A stretch of 64,000 nucleotides of DNA from Actinomadura rayongensis (GTDB lineage Bacteria; Actinomycetota; Actinomycetes; Streptosporangiales; Streptosporangiaceae). Position numbers and translations under genes: made by a program. Below, piece after piece: positions 50,040 through 58,533 of this stretch. Every line of letters starts with the position of its first letter. Within the stretch, counting starts at the first letter, position 1. The stretch lies in NCBI RefSeq assembly GCF_009831215.1, contig NZ_WUTW01000001.1, positions 620,001 to 684,000 on the forward strand. Direction: 5' to 3'. Below the pieces are notes generated by a model. It saw only the letters and a program-made list of their open reading frames with translations. It was not told the origin of the DNA and made no database searches.

Positions 50040-50870
50040 TTAATCCGGCACGTCGCGGTCCCGGGCGAGGAGGGCGAGGTCGAGGGCCGTCACGGCGACG
50101 GCGGCGGCGAAGGGGGCGTGCGGGGAGCGGTCGGCGAGGGCGCGGGCGGTGAGCGTCAGGGCGCAGGCCGCCGCCAGGGCGGCGAGGGTCGCGCGGGCCG
50201 GACGGGCGGCGGCGAGCAGCGCGGTCGCGGCGATCGGGGGGACGGGCGTCAGGGCGCGGGCGCGGGACGCGCCGAGGCGGTGCGGCCAGCCGTGGACGCC
50301 GTTGGAGCGATCCATGTCCAGGTCGGGCAGCGCGTCGGCCAGATGCGCTCCGCAGCCGAGGACGGCCGACGCCGCCACCACCGTCCAGTCCGCGCCGTCT
50401 CGCGGGCGCGCGAGGCCCACGAAGGCGGGGAGGGAGGCGAAGCCCGCCGCGTAGGGCAGCCAGGACAGCGCCGTTCCCTTGAGGCCGAGGTCGTAGGCCC
50501 ATGCGGCGGCGACACCGGTGAGGTGGGCGGCCCCGGCCCGCCGTCCGGCCGCCAGCGACAGCGGGACGCACGCCGCGAGCGCCCCGGCCGCCGCGCCCCA
50601 CACCGCGCCCGGGGGCACCGCGCCGTCCGCGACGGGCTTGCCGCCGCGTCCGGACGCCCGGTCGCGCTTCGCGTCCAGCGCGTCGTTGCACCAGCCCACC
50701 GACGCCTGGCCCGCCAGCACCGCGCCCGCCACCAGGCAGCGCTGCCTGTGGGAGTGGCCGGACGCGGCGGCGTACGCCGTGGTCAGCGCGGTGACCGCCA
50801 GGGACGGAACCGGGTGGCAGGACCGCGCCAGCGCGCGGACGAGCCGCCGCGACGCCCGTGGAGTGGCCAT
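50040..50870 (-). CDS. UbiA-family prenyltransferase
   Basis: A 276-residue integral membrane protein with eight to nine hydrophobic segments and both Asp-rich motifs of UbiA enzymes: NDALDAKRDRASGR (NDxxDxxxD) and ADALPDLDMDRSNG. These bind the prenyl diphosphate through magnesium and attach the chain to an aromatic acceptor. An in-frame ATG at 50897 would add nine residues. It is divergent from a type III PKS operon with about 120 bases between them, so a phenolic lipid or resorcinol made there may be its acceptor; homologous UbiA-like proteins also act in other lipid pathways. Confidence 0.85.
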   Translation of the reverse strand: MATPRASRRLVRALARSCHPVPSLAVTALTTAYAAASGHSHRQRCLVAGAVLAGQASVGWCNDALDAKRDRASGRGGKPVADGAVPPGAVWGAAAGALAACVPLSLAAGRRAGAAHLTGVAAAWAYDLGLKGTALSWLPYAAGFASLPAFVGLARPRDGADWTVVAASAVLGCGAHLADALPDLDMDRSNGVHGWPHRLGASRARALTPVPPIAATALLAAARPARATLAALAAACALTLTARALADRSPHAPFAAAVAVTALDLALLARDRDVPD

Positions 50871-51016
50871 GGTCGCGACCCTAGGCGTCCGGTTCATCCG
50901 GCGGGCTTTTCTTTCATGGATTTTGTCCGAGGCATAGGCGGGTGCGGTGAAACGTCCGGGGATGGACCCCGGTGTGCGGGCGGCTCCGCCCGTCCACCCG
51001 GCCATCCGAGGTGCCC

Positions 51017-52072
51017 ATGACCACGATTGCGTCCGTCCGCGGCGCGCTGCCCGTCCACCGCTACCCGCAGACGAAGATCACCGACACGTTCGCCGACGTC
51101 TGCGCGCTCGGCGGCACCCGGCGCGGCCTGCTGGAGCGCGTGCGGACGTCGGCGGGCGTCCAGTACCGCCATCTGGCCGTCCCGCTGGACGAGTACGCGC
51201 GCATCGACGGCTTCGGCGCGGCCAACGACCTCTACATCGAGCACGCCGCCGACCTCGCGGTCGAGGCGGCCGGCCGGGCGCTCGACGCGGCGGGCCTCAC
51301 CCCGGCCGACGTGGACGTCGTCATGCTCGTGTCCGTCACCGGCATCGCCGCGCCCTCGCTGGACGCGCGGCTGGCGGCGCGGCTCGGGCTGCGGCCCGAC
51401 GTCAAGCGCGTCCCGATCTTCGGGCTCGGCTGCGTCGGCGGCGCGGCGGGCCTCGCGCGGCTGCACGACCACCTGCGCGGCTGGCCGGACGCGGTGGGGC
51501 TGCTGCTGTCGGTCGAGCTGTGCTCGCTGACCGTCCAGCGCGACGACGACTCGATCGCCAACCTCGTCGCCGCCGCGCTGTTCGGGGACGGCGCCGCCGC
51601 CGTCGTCGCGTGCGGCGCTCGGCGCGGGGCCGAGCACGGCGGCCCGACCGTCGTCGCGAGCCGCAGCCACCTGTATCCCGACTCGCAGCACGTCATGGGC
51701 TGGCAGGTGTCCGGCGACGGGTTCCGGATCGTGCTCGACGCGGGCGTCCCGGACGTCGTCCGCACCTACCTCGCCGCCGACGTGGACGGGTTCCTCGCCG
51801 ACCACGGTCTGACCCGCAAGGACGTCGCCGCGTGGGTGTGCCATCCGGGCGGGCCGAAAGTGCTGGAGGCGGTCGCCGAATCGCTCGACCTGCCGGACGG
51901 GGCGCTGGACGTCACCTGGGAGTCGCTGGCCGCGCAGGGCAACCTGTCGTCGTCCTCGGTGCTGCACGTGCTGCGCGACACCGTCGAGCGGCGGCCCGAA
52001 CCCGGCGCGCCCGGCCTGCTGCTGGCGCTCGGCCCGGGGTTCTGCTCCGAACTCGTCCTGCTGCGCTGGTAG
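51017..52072 (+). CDS. Type III polyketide synthase (SrsA-like)
   Basis: A 351-residue chalcone/stilbene synthase family protein with the Cys-His-Asn triad: Cys in GLGCVGGAAGLARL, His in WVCHPGGPKVLEA and Asn in AAQGNLSSSSVL. Type III PKSs extend an acyl-CoA (here probably fatty acyl) with malonyl-CoA and cyclise it to a resorcinol or pyrone. The downstream genes match the srsABC order of Streptomyces griseus (PKS, methyltransferase, flavin hydroxylase), which makes alkylresorcinol methyl ethers and quinones. ATG at 51017 follows GAGGTG. Confidence 0.92.
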   Translation: MTTIASVRGALPVHRYPQTKITDTFADVCALGGTRRGLLERVRTSAGVQYRHLAVPLDEYARIDGFGAANDLYIEHAADLAVEAAGRALDAAGLTPADVDVVMLVSVTGIAAPSLDARLAARLGLRPDVKRVPIFGLGCVGGAAGLARLHDHLRGWPDAVGLLLSVELCSLTVQRDDDSIANLVAAALFGDGAAAVVACGARRGAEHGGPTVVASRSHLYPDSQHVMGWQVSGDGFRIVLDAGVPDVVRTYLAADVDGFLADHGLTRKDVAAWVCHPGGPKVLEAVAESLDLPDGALDVTWESLAAQGNLSSSSVLHVLRDTVERRPEPGAPGLLLALGPGFCSELVLLRW

Positions 52073-52080
52073 GCCGGGAC

Positions 52081-52596
52081 ATGTCGCCCTGGTACGTGGC
52101 GCTCGTCCTCGCCGTCGCCGCCGAACGGCTCGCCGAGACGGCCGTCGCCCGCGCCAACCTGCGGTGGAGCCTCGCGCGCGGCGGGTCCGTCCGGGACTCG
52201 GGGCAGCTTCCGGCGATGGTCGTCCTGCACACCGGGCTGCTGGCGGGCTGCCTGCTGGAGACCGACCTCGCGGCGCGCCCGTTCGTCCCCGCGCTCGGCT
52301 GGACGATGGTCGCGCTGGTCGTCGCGGCGCAGGCGCTGCGGTGGTGGTGCATCGCGGTGCTCGGACGGCAGTGGAACACCCGCGTCGTCGTCGTTCCGGG
52401 GCTCGGACGCGTGACGCGCGGCCCCTACCGCTTGTTCAGCCATCCCAACTATGTGGCGGTCGTGGTGGAAGGTGCGGCGCTGCCCCTCGTCCACAGCGCG
52501 TGGATCACCGCGCTGACGTTCACGGCGGCGAACGCGGTCGTGCTCGCCGTCCGGATCCGCTGCGAGGACGCCGCGCTGACCGCCCTCGGCCCGTGA
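52081..52596 (+). CDS. Isoprenylcysteine carboxyl methyltransferase-family protein (SrsB-like)
   Basis: A 171-residue membrane protein of the ICMT/PEMT family: four to five hydrophobic helices and the C-terminal S-adenosylmethionine-binding signature GPYRLFSHPNYVAVVVEG, including the conserved HPNY. In bacterial type III PKS operons this family O-methylates phenolic lipids rather than isoprenylcysteine (SrsB). It starts eight bases after the PKS and overlaps the next gene (GTGA). Confidence 0.9.
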   Translation: MSPWYVALVLAVAAERLAETAVARANLRWSLARGGSVRDSGQLPAMVVLHTGLLAGCLLETDLAARPFVPALGWTMVALVVAAQALRWWCIAVLGRQWNTRVVVVPGLGRVTRGPYRLFSHPNYVAVVVEGAALPLVHSAWITALTFTAANAVVLAVRIRCEDAALTALGP

Positions 52597-53606
52597 TCGA
52601 CGTCCTCGTGGCGGGCGGCGGCCCCGCCGGGCTCGCCACCGCGATCTGCGCGGCGCGGGCGGGGCTGGAGACGGTCGTGGTCGAGCCCCGGCCGGGGCCG
52701 GTGGACAAGGCGTGCGGCGAGGGGCTGATGCCGGGCGGCGTCGCCGCGCTGCGCGACCTCGGCGCCGCGCCCGGCGGCCGTCCGCTGCACGGCATCCGGT
52801 ACCTGGACGGCCGCCGCGCCGCCGAGGCCCGCTTCCACGACGGCGTCGGACGCGGCGTCCGGCGGACCGAACTGCACGCCGCGCTGCTGCGGTGCGCGTT
52901 GGACGCGGGCGTCGTGGTCGAGCCGGGACGCGTCCTCGACGTCCGGCAGGACGACGCCGCGGTCACCGCCGCCGGCCGCCGCGCCCGCTGGCTCGTCGCC
53001 GCCGACGGCCTGCACTCCCCGCTGCGCGCCGCGCTCGGGCTGGACGCGCCCGTCCGCGCCCCGCGCCGCTACGGCCTGCGCCGCCACTTCCGCGTCGCGC
53101 CGTGGACGGACGTCGTCGAGGTCCACTGGGCCGGGGACGGCGAGGCGTACGTGACGCCCGTCGCGGACGACCTGGTCGGCGTGGCGGTGCTCGGCCCGTC
53201 GGGGCGGCCCTACGACGACCGGCTCACGGACTTCCCGGCGCTGCGGGAACGGCTCACCGGCCCGGCCGCGACGGACGTGCGGGGCGCGGGGCCGCTGCGG
53301 CGGCGGGCGCGGCGCCGGGTCGCCGGACGGGTCCTGCTCGTCGGCGACGCGGCCGGGTACACCGACGCGCTCACCGGCGAGGGCGTGTCGCTGGCGCTGC
53401 GGTCGGCCGCCGCACTCGCCGCGTGCCTGGCGGCGGGGCGCCCCGAGGCGTACGAGGGGGAGTGGCGGGCGCTGTCGCGACGGCACCGGCTGCTGACCGG
53501 CGCGCTGCTGCGGGCGCGGCGCCGTCCGGTGTCGGGCCGCCTCATCGTGCCCGCCGCGCACGCGCTGCCCGCGGTGTTCGGGCTCGCGGTCCGGGCGCTC
53601 GCCTGA
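52593..53606 (+). CDS. FAD-dependent monooxygenase (SrsC-like / geranylgeranyl reductase-like)
   Basis: A 337-residue flavoprotein: LVAGGGPAGLATAICAARAG (FAD loop), ACGEGLMPGGVAAL (the CGEG variant seen in SrsC and geranylgeranyl-reductase-like enzymes), and VLLVGDAAGYTDALTGEGVS (GD motif). By analogy with SrsC it should hydroxylate the resorcinol ring, leading to a hydroquinone or quinone lipid. It is coupled to the methyltransferase through GTGA and ends three bases before the convergent lipoprotein stop. Confidence 0.88.
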   Translation: MIDVLVAGGGPAGLATAICAARAGLETVVVEPRPGPVDKACGEGLMPGGVAALRDLGAAPGGRPLHGIRYLDGRRAAEARFHDGVGRGVRRTELHAALLRCALDAGVVVEPGRVLDVRQDDAAVTAAGRRARWLVAADGLHSPLRAALGLDAPVRAPRRYGLRRHFRVAPWTDVVEVHWAGDGEAYVTPVADDLVGVAVLGPSGRPYDDRLTDFPALRERLTGPAATDVRGAGPLRRRARRRVAGRVLLVGDAAGYTDALTGEGVSLALRSAAALAACLAAGRPEAYEGEWRALSRRHRLLTGALLRARRRPVSGRLIVPAAHALPAVFGLAVRALA

Positions 53607-53608
53607 TC

Positions 53609-54184
53609 TCAGGATCGGGCGCTGGGGGCCCGGGCGCCGGGCGGCACGACCAGGAGCGGACGGCACGCCTTCTCGGCGGTCGTGAACTGCTCGGACTCGG
53701 GATCGATGCCGGACTTCGCCGGGTCCAGTTCGAGGTCGCCCTTCGCGTTCGGGTCCGGGAAGTTCGCAATGCCCTTGTCGCGCATGCACTTGGAGTACTT
53801 GATCTGGTCGTCGCGGTACTTGCTCATGTTCGGATGCGACTTCCGGACGGGTTTCAGCGGCGCGCACGCTTTTTCGGCGGCCTGGAAAACGGGCGACTTT
53901 CCGTCGACCGCGTCGGGGCCGGGCGTGCCGACCGAGTTGCCGTCGGCGTCCAGGTCGGGGAATCCGGTGACGCCGTGCTCGCGCATGCATTTCGAGAAGG
54001 CGATCGGGTCGGCCTTCTCGGCGGGGTTGGTCGACGTTGTGGATCCGGCCACCCCCTTGCCTGACTCGTCCCCGCCGCACGCGCTCGCGAACAGGGCGAC
54101 GGCCACGCATCCGATGGCCAGGAAAGCGGGCCCGCGCCACCGCGGCGCTTTCTTCTCGCCGGTGGAGCCACGGCTCTCTTCCAT
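53609..54184 (-). CDS. Secreted lipoprotein with internal duplication
   Basis: A 191-residue lipoprotein: basic N-terminus, hydrophobic stretch AFLAIGCVAVALFASAC with a lipobox ending in Cys, and a Gly/Ser/Thr linker. The mature part is duplicated: SKCMREHGVTGFPDLDADG is followed about 65 residues later by SKCMRDKGIANFPDPNAKG, and each is followed by a second Cys (AEKACAPL, AEKACRPL). The repeat with Cys pairs is a known actinobacterial lipoprotein architecture of unknown function. ATG 54184 follows GGAGG. Confidence 0.8.
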   Translation of the reverse strand: MEESRGSTGEKKAPRWRGPAFLAIGCVAVALFASACGGDESGKGVAGSTTSTNPAEKADPIAFSKCMREHGVTGFPDLDADGNSVGTPGPDAVDGKSPVFQAAEKACAPLKPVRKSHPNMSKYRDDQIKYSKCMRDKGIANFPDPNAKGDLELDPAKSGIDPESEQFTTAEKACRPLLVVPPGARAPSARS

Positions 54185-54276
54185 GTTCTTCCTCCGCAGT
54201 CCGACTTCCTCATCGGCGAAGCTAGGGGAGGAGCGGTTTCGGGAACGTCTCACCCGCGCCCGCCTTCGCCCGGAGG

Positions 54277-54852
54277 TCAGGGCCGCGCCAGCAGCCGGTC
54301 GACGAGCCCGGCGATGTAGTCCGGAGTGAGCGGGCCCGCGCCGAACAGGACGCGGATGTACATCGGGGCCATGACGTGGTCGAGGACGCCCAGCGCGTCG
54401 GGCGGCTGCTCGCCGCGCTCACGCGCGCGGTCGAGCATGCCCTGGACGAGCCGGGCGCGTTCGGCGAGAAAGTCGTCACGCGCCCGCAGACCCCGTTCGC
54501 CCCGGTTGGACAGGGCGACGACCAGGCGCAGCACCGCCAGGCCGTCGGGTCCCGTGATCTCGCGCGCCACCTGGGCCGCGTAGGCGTGCAGGTCGCCGGC
54601 CAGGGTCCCGGTGTCGGGCATCGGCGACTGGGCTTGCAGTCGCGTCAGCGCCACGTCGGTGAGCAGGGCCTCCAGCGTGCCCCACCGGCGGTAGACGCTG
54701 GTGTCGGCCACGCCCGCGCGGGCCGCGACGTCGCCGACCGTGAACTCGCCGTAGCCGCGCTCGCCGACCAGGTCCGTGACGGCCCGGTGCACCGCCGCGC
54801 GGACGCGTGCGCTCCGTCCGCCGGGCCGCCGGACCGGTTCTCGCTCTCCCAT
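54277..54852 (-). CDS. TetR-family repressor of the adjacent MFS gene
   Basis: A 191-residue TetR protein with helix-turn-helix FTVGDVAARAGVADTSVYRR and a C-terminal domain of the TetR_C_16-like class. It is divergent from an MFS exporter, and the 89-base gap has a perfect 11-base inverted repeat overlapping the exporter ribosome site. Simple repression of the exporter, relieved by its drug substrate, is the expected arrangement. Confidence 0.9.
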   Translation of the reverse strand: MGEREPVRRPGGRSARVRAAVHRAVTDLVGERGYGEFTVGDVAARAGVADTSVYRRWGTLEALLTDVALTRLQAQSPMPDTGTLAGDLHAYAAQVAREITGPDGLAVLRLVVALSNRGERGLRARDDFLAERARLVQGMLDRARERGEQPPDALGVLDHVMAPMYIRVLFGAGPLTPDYIAGLVDRLLARP

Positions 54853-54906
54853 GGCGCCACATTATCGCAGTCGACAGTTGCGTTAAGACGCCCGATCGGC
54901 TAGCTT

Positions 54907-54935
54907 CCCTAAAGCAGTAACGAGCTGCTTTAGGG
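54907..54935. promoter_or_regulatory. TetR operator ahead of the MFS gene
   Basis: CCCTAAAGCAG (54907-54917), spacer TAACGAG, CTGCTTTAGGG (54925-54935): a perfect 11-base inverted repeat whose right arm runs into the ribosome site of the MFS gene at 54942. The position between the divergent TetR and MFS genes makes it the likely repressor site. Confidence 0.75.
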
Positions 54936-54941
54936 GGAACG

Positions 54942-56378
54942 ATGAAGCCTGCATCGCCGGTGGCCCTGCCGAACCGGGCGGCGTTGCTCACGGTGACCTG
55001 CCTGGGGCAGTTCATGGTGCTGCTCGACAACACGATCGTCGGCGCGGCGCTGCCCGACATGCAGGAGCGGCTGCACACCCGGCTGACCGGACTGCAATGG
55101 ATCGTCGACGCGTACGTGCTGCTGGTCGCCATGCTGTTGCTGTCCGGCGGCGTCTTCGCCGACCGCTTCGGGCGCAAGCGGATGTTCCTGGCCGGCGTCG
55201 TCGTGTTCACCGCGGCGTCCGTCGTGTGCTCCGCCGCGCCCTCGATCGGCTGGCTGATCGCGGGCCGGGTGCTGCAGGGCGTCGGGGCCGCGGCGCTGAG
55301 CCCCGCCTCGCTGGCCCTGCTCGCCGCCGCGTACCCGGTTCCGCAGGAGCGGGTCAGGGCGATCGGGCTGTGGGCCGGACTCAGCGGGATCGGGCTGGCC
55401 GCCGGGCCCGTGGCCGGCGGCGTCCTGGCGGAGGCCTTCGGCTGGCCCGCCATCTTCCTCGTCAACCTGCCCGTCGGCGCGGTCCTGCTGGTCGTCGGCC
55501 TGCGCGTGCTGGGCGAGTCCCGCAACCCGGGCGCGCCGGCGATCGACGTGCCGGGAACGGTCCTGTCCGTCCTGGCCGTGGGGGCGCTCACCTACGCGCT
55601 GATCGAGGGCGGCTCCCGCGGCTGGACCTCACCGCTGATCCTCGGCGGTTTCGCCGCCGGAGCCGTGGCCCTCGCCGTCTTCGTCGTCGTCGAAGGGCGA
55701 GTCGCGGCACCGATGCTGCCCTTGCGCCTCTTCCGGCAACGGCTGTTCGCGGTGTCCAACACGGCGATGATCGTGGTCGGTTTCGCGCTCATGGGCTCGT
55801 CGTTCTTCTTCTCCCAGTTCTTCGTCTACGTCCAGGGCAGCTCGATCCTGCGCGCCGGGATCCAGACCCTGCCCGCCACGCTCGCGATGGTCGTCGTCAG
55901 CCCGTTCGCGGGCCGGTCCGCCGCCCGGTACGGCCTCCGGATCATGGTCACCATCGGCCTGGCACTGGCCGGGCTGGGCCTGCTGGCCCTGGGCTTCGTG
56001 CACGCCGACACCGGCTACGCCGACGTGTGGTGGCGGCTGGCCGTGGTCGGCATCGGTTTCGCCCTGGCCATGTCCCCGCTGACCGGCGCCGCCATCCAGT
56101 CGGTCAGCCCGCAGGAGGGCGGCCTGGCCTCGGGCGTCAGCAGCACCACCCGGCAGATCGGCGCGGTCCTCGGTGTGGCGGTGCTCGGCGCCGTCGTCCG
56201 CACCCGGCAGTCCGGTGGCGCCTCCTTCGAGGAGGGACTCGACAGCGCCTTCGTCGTGGCCGGCCTCGTCACCCTGGCCACGGCCGTGTTCACCGGCCTG
56301 TGGCTGATCAGGAGCACGGAACCGGCACGTCCGGCGAGTCCCGCCCCGCGTGTTCACGAGGACACCGCGAGTCGGTGA
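54942..56378 (+). CDS. MFS transporter, DHA2 drug:proton antiporter family
   Basis: A 478-residue, about 14-helix exporter. TM1 contains FMVLLDNTIVGAALPDMQ, the TM2-3 loop LSGGVFADRFGRKRMFLAG, and TM5 motif C GLAAGPVAGGVLAEAFGW, all standard for DHA2 drug exporters such as EmrB/QacA relatives. It is controlled by the divergent TetR. Nothing ties it to the polyketide cluster specifically; it could export any amphiphilic drug. Confidence 0.93.
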   Translation: MKPASPVALPNRAALLTVTCLGQFMVLLDNTIVGAALPDMQERLHTRLTGLQWIVDAYVLLVAMLLLSGGVFADRFGRKRMFLAGVVVFTAASVVCSAAPSIGWLIAGRVLQGVGAAALSPASLALLAAAYPVPQERVRAIGLWAGLSGIGLAAGPVAGGVLAEAFGWPAIFLVNLPVGAVLLVVGLRVLGESRNPGAPAIDVPGTVLSVLAVGALTYALIEGGSRGWTSPLILGGFAAGAVALAVFVVVEGRVAAPMLPLRLFRQRLFAVSNTAMIVVGFALMGSSFFFSQFFVYVQGSSILRAGIQTLPATLAMVVVSPFAGRSAARYGLRIMVTIGLALAGLGLLALGFVHADTGYADVWWRLAVVGIGFALAMSPLTGAAIQSVSPQEGGLASGVSSTTRQIGAVLGVAVLGAVVRTRQSGGASFEEGLDSAFVVAGLVTLATAVFTGLWLIRSTEPARPASPAPRVHEDTASR

Positions 56379-56398
56379 TCAGCGCCCGAGCCGACGGG

Positions 56399-57664
56399 TC
56401 AGGTGGCGGCGGGGGTCGGGGTTCGGTGGGGGACGCGCGGGAAGGTCACCGTGATCGTCAGGCCGCCGGCCGGGGCGGGGGCGGCCGTGATGGTCGCGTC
56501 GTGGGCCTCGGCGATCGCCTGGACGATCGAGAGGCCCAGGCCCAGGCCGTCGCGGCGGGCCGTGCGGGTGTCGTCGAGGCGCTGGAAGGGCTGGAAGAGG
56601 CGTTCCACCTCGTCCGGCGGGACGTCGGGGCCGGTGTTGGTCACGGTGACGTGCGCGTTGCCCGATGGGTCGGTGCCCGTTGTCATCTGCAGGCGGCCGT
56701 CGGGGATGTTGTGGCGCAGCGCGTTGTCCACGAGGTTCGTGATCAGGCGTTCGGTCAGGCCCGCGTTGCCCGAGGTGGGGGCGTGGTTCAGGTCGGCGTG
56801 GACGGTGACGTGGCGGCGGCGGGCCTCGTCCGCCCGGGTGGACAGGACGTGCGCGGCGATCGCGGAAAGGTCGAGGGGGCGGCGGGCGTCAATGCCGGTC
56901 TGGCCCCGGGCGAGCGTCAGCAGCGCTTCGATCAGGCGTTCCTGGTGGGCGCCGGCGGCGAGGATCCGTTCGTGGGCCTCGCGCAGGCTCTCCAGCGACG
57001 GGTTCGGGTCGGACAGGGCGAGCTGGCCCAGGGTGCGTTGGCGCGCCAGCGGCGTGCGCAGTTCGTGGGACGCGTTCGCCACGAACTGCCGCTGGGCGTG
57101 GAAGGCGCTCTCCAGGCGGGCCAGCAGGCCGTCGAAGGTGTCGCCGAGCGTCTTCAGCTCGTCCGCCGGGCCGGTGAAGCCCAGGCGTTCGTGCAGGTTG
57201 TTCGCCGAGATGTGCCGGACGGTCGTGGTGATCGTCCGCAGCCGGTGCAGGATGCGGCCCGCGATGATCCAGCCGAGCAGGATCGAGAGCACCGTCATCA
57301 GCGCCAGCGCGACGCCCGACTGGACGAGCAACTGGTGCAGGATCGCCTTCCGCTGCGCCTTCGCCACCTCGCCCATCAGCACGAAGTCGCCGCCGCCCCG
57401 GTCGCCCGCGGACGGCTTCGGCAGCGGCGGCGGCGGAGACGGCAGGGGCGGGTGCGCCATCGTGGGCGGCGCGGGCTGCCCGACGTGCCCGGACGCCACC
57501 CCGTTCTTCGTGGCCTGCGCGACGAGCACGTACGTCACCGCGAGCAGCGCCAGACTGGACAGCAGGAACAGCGCCCCGTAGACCAGGGTGAGGCGCAGCC
57601 GGACGGTCCGGCGGGGCAGCCCCAACCCCCCGGCGCGCCGGACGAGACGATCGTTCAACGACAT
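56399..57664 (-). CDS. Sensor histidine kinase (HisKA type)
   Basis: A 421-residue kinase: two membrane helices (near residues 25-50 and 115-135) flanking a short Pro-rich extracytoplasmic loop (PLPSPPPPLPKPS), then a HAMP domain, HisKA box (VANASHELRTPLARQ with the phosphoacceptor His) and a full ATPase domain (LVDNALRHNIPDG; GLGLGLSIVQAIAEAH). It overlaps no gene but lies eight bases after its response regulator. The signal is unknown; the pair is adjacent to MFS and ABC exporters and may control one of them. Confidence 0.92.
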   Translation of the reverse strand: MSLNDRLVRRAGGLGLPRRTVRLRLTLVYGALFLLSSLALLAVTYVLVAQATKNGVASGHVGQPAPPTMAHPPLPSPPPPLPKPSAGDRGGGDFVLMGEVAKAQRKAILHQLLVQSGVALALMTVLSILLGWIIAGRILHRLRTITTTVRHISANNLHERLGFTGPADELKTLGDTFDGLLARLESAFHAQRQFVANASHELRTPLARQRTLGQLALSDPNPSLESLREAHERILAAGAHQERLIEALLTLARGQTGIDARRPLDLSAIAAHVLSTRADEARRRHVTVHADLNHAPTSGNAGLTERLITNLVDNALRHNIPDGRLQMTTGTDPSGNAHVTVTNTGPDVPPDEVERLFQPFQRLDDTRTARRDGLGLGLSIVQAIAEAHDATITAAPAPAGGLTITVTFPRVPHRTPTPAAT

Positions 57665-57672
57665 CACGGGCC

Positions 57673-58326
57673 TCAGATCCGGTAACCGCTCTTGGACACG
57701 GTCTCGATGATCGGCGGATCGCCGAGCTTGGCGCGCAGCCGGCTCACCGTGATCTTCACGGCGTTGGTGAACGGGTCGGCGGCCTCGTCCCACACGCGTT
57801 CCAGCAGTTCCTCCGCCGACACGGTCCGGCCGCCGGACGTCACCAGCAGCTCCAGCACGCCGAACTCCTTCGGGGTCAGCCCGAGCGGACGGTCGGCGCG
57901 CCACGCGCTCCGCCGCGCGGTGTCCACCACGAGGTCGTGGCGGCGGACCACCGGCGGGACGGCCGGGTGGGCGCGCCGCGCGAGCGCCCCGATCCGGGCG
58001 ACCAGGACAGGGAAGTCGAACGGTTTGGCAAGGTAGTCGTCCGCGCCGAGACCGAGGCCGTCCACCAGGTCCGCGCTGGTGCCCGCCGCCGTGAGCATGA
58101 GGATCCGCGCCCGGCAGCCGCCCGCGATCAGCTCCGCGCACACCCGGTCGCCGTGCATCCCGGGCAGGTCGCGGTCGAGCACGATGACGTCGTAGTCGTT
58201 GGCGCGGGCGCGCTCGTATCCGCCCGGGCCGTCGACCGCGACGTCCACCGCCATCTGCGCCCGCCGCAGGCCGACCGCCACCGCGCCGGCCATCTCCTCG
58301 TCGTCCTCGATCACCAGGACCCGCAC
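57673..58326 (-). CDS. Response regulator, OmpR type
   Basis: A 217-residue OmpR-family regulator with receiver acidic residues in VLVIEDDEEMAG, phosphoacceptor Asp in VIVLDRDLPGMHG, Lys in DDYLAKPFDF, and a winged helix (LTPKEFGVLELLVTSGG; NAVKITVSRLRAKLG). GTG at 58326 was chosen because the receiver fold begins there and GGAGGGGG precedes it. It is divergent from the ABC half exporter at 58534, about 200 bases away, a likely target. Confidence 0.92.
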   Translation of the reverse strand: MRVLVIEDDEEMAGAVAVGLRRAQMAVDVAVDGPGGYERARANDYDVIVLDRDLPGMHGDRVCAELIAGGCRARILMLTAAGTSADLVDGLGLGADDYLAKPFDFPVLVARIGALARRAHPAVPPVVRRHDLVVDTARRSAWRADRPLGLTPKEFGVLELLVTSGGRTVSAEELLERVWDEAADPFTNAVKITVSRLRAKLGDPPIIETVSKSGYRI

Positions 58327-58533
58327 CGCGCCCCACCCCCTCCGCGTCCGCCGACCGTAGGCCGCCGACAGAATTGCAAGATCGGCTTCTGATGATGCGC
58401 CACCAGCGGTTTCACCGCGGTTTCGGCGACCGGGTCCGTCCAAGTGCAGGGCCTATCCGGTTGGACGGTGGCCAGACCGTCGCAAAAACGGAACGCTGTG
58501 CTTTCGAGACCCGAATTCAGGAGGTGACCCTGC

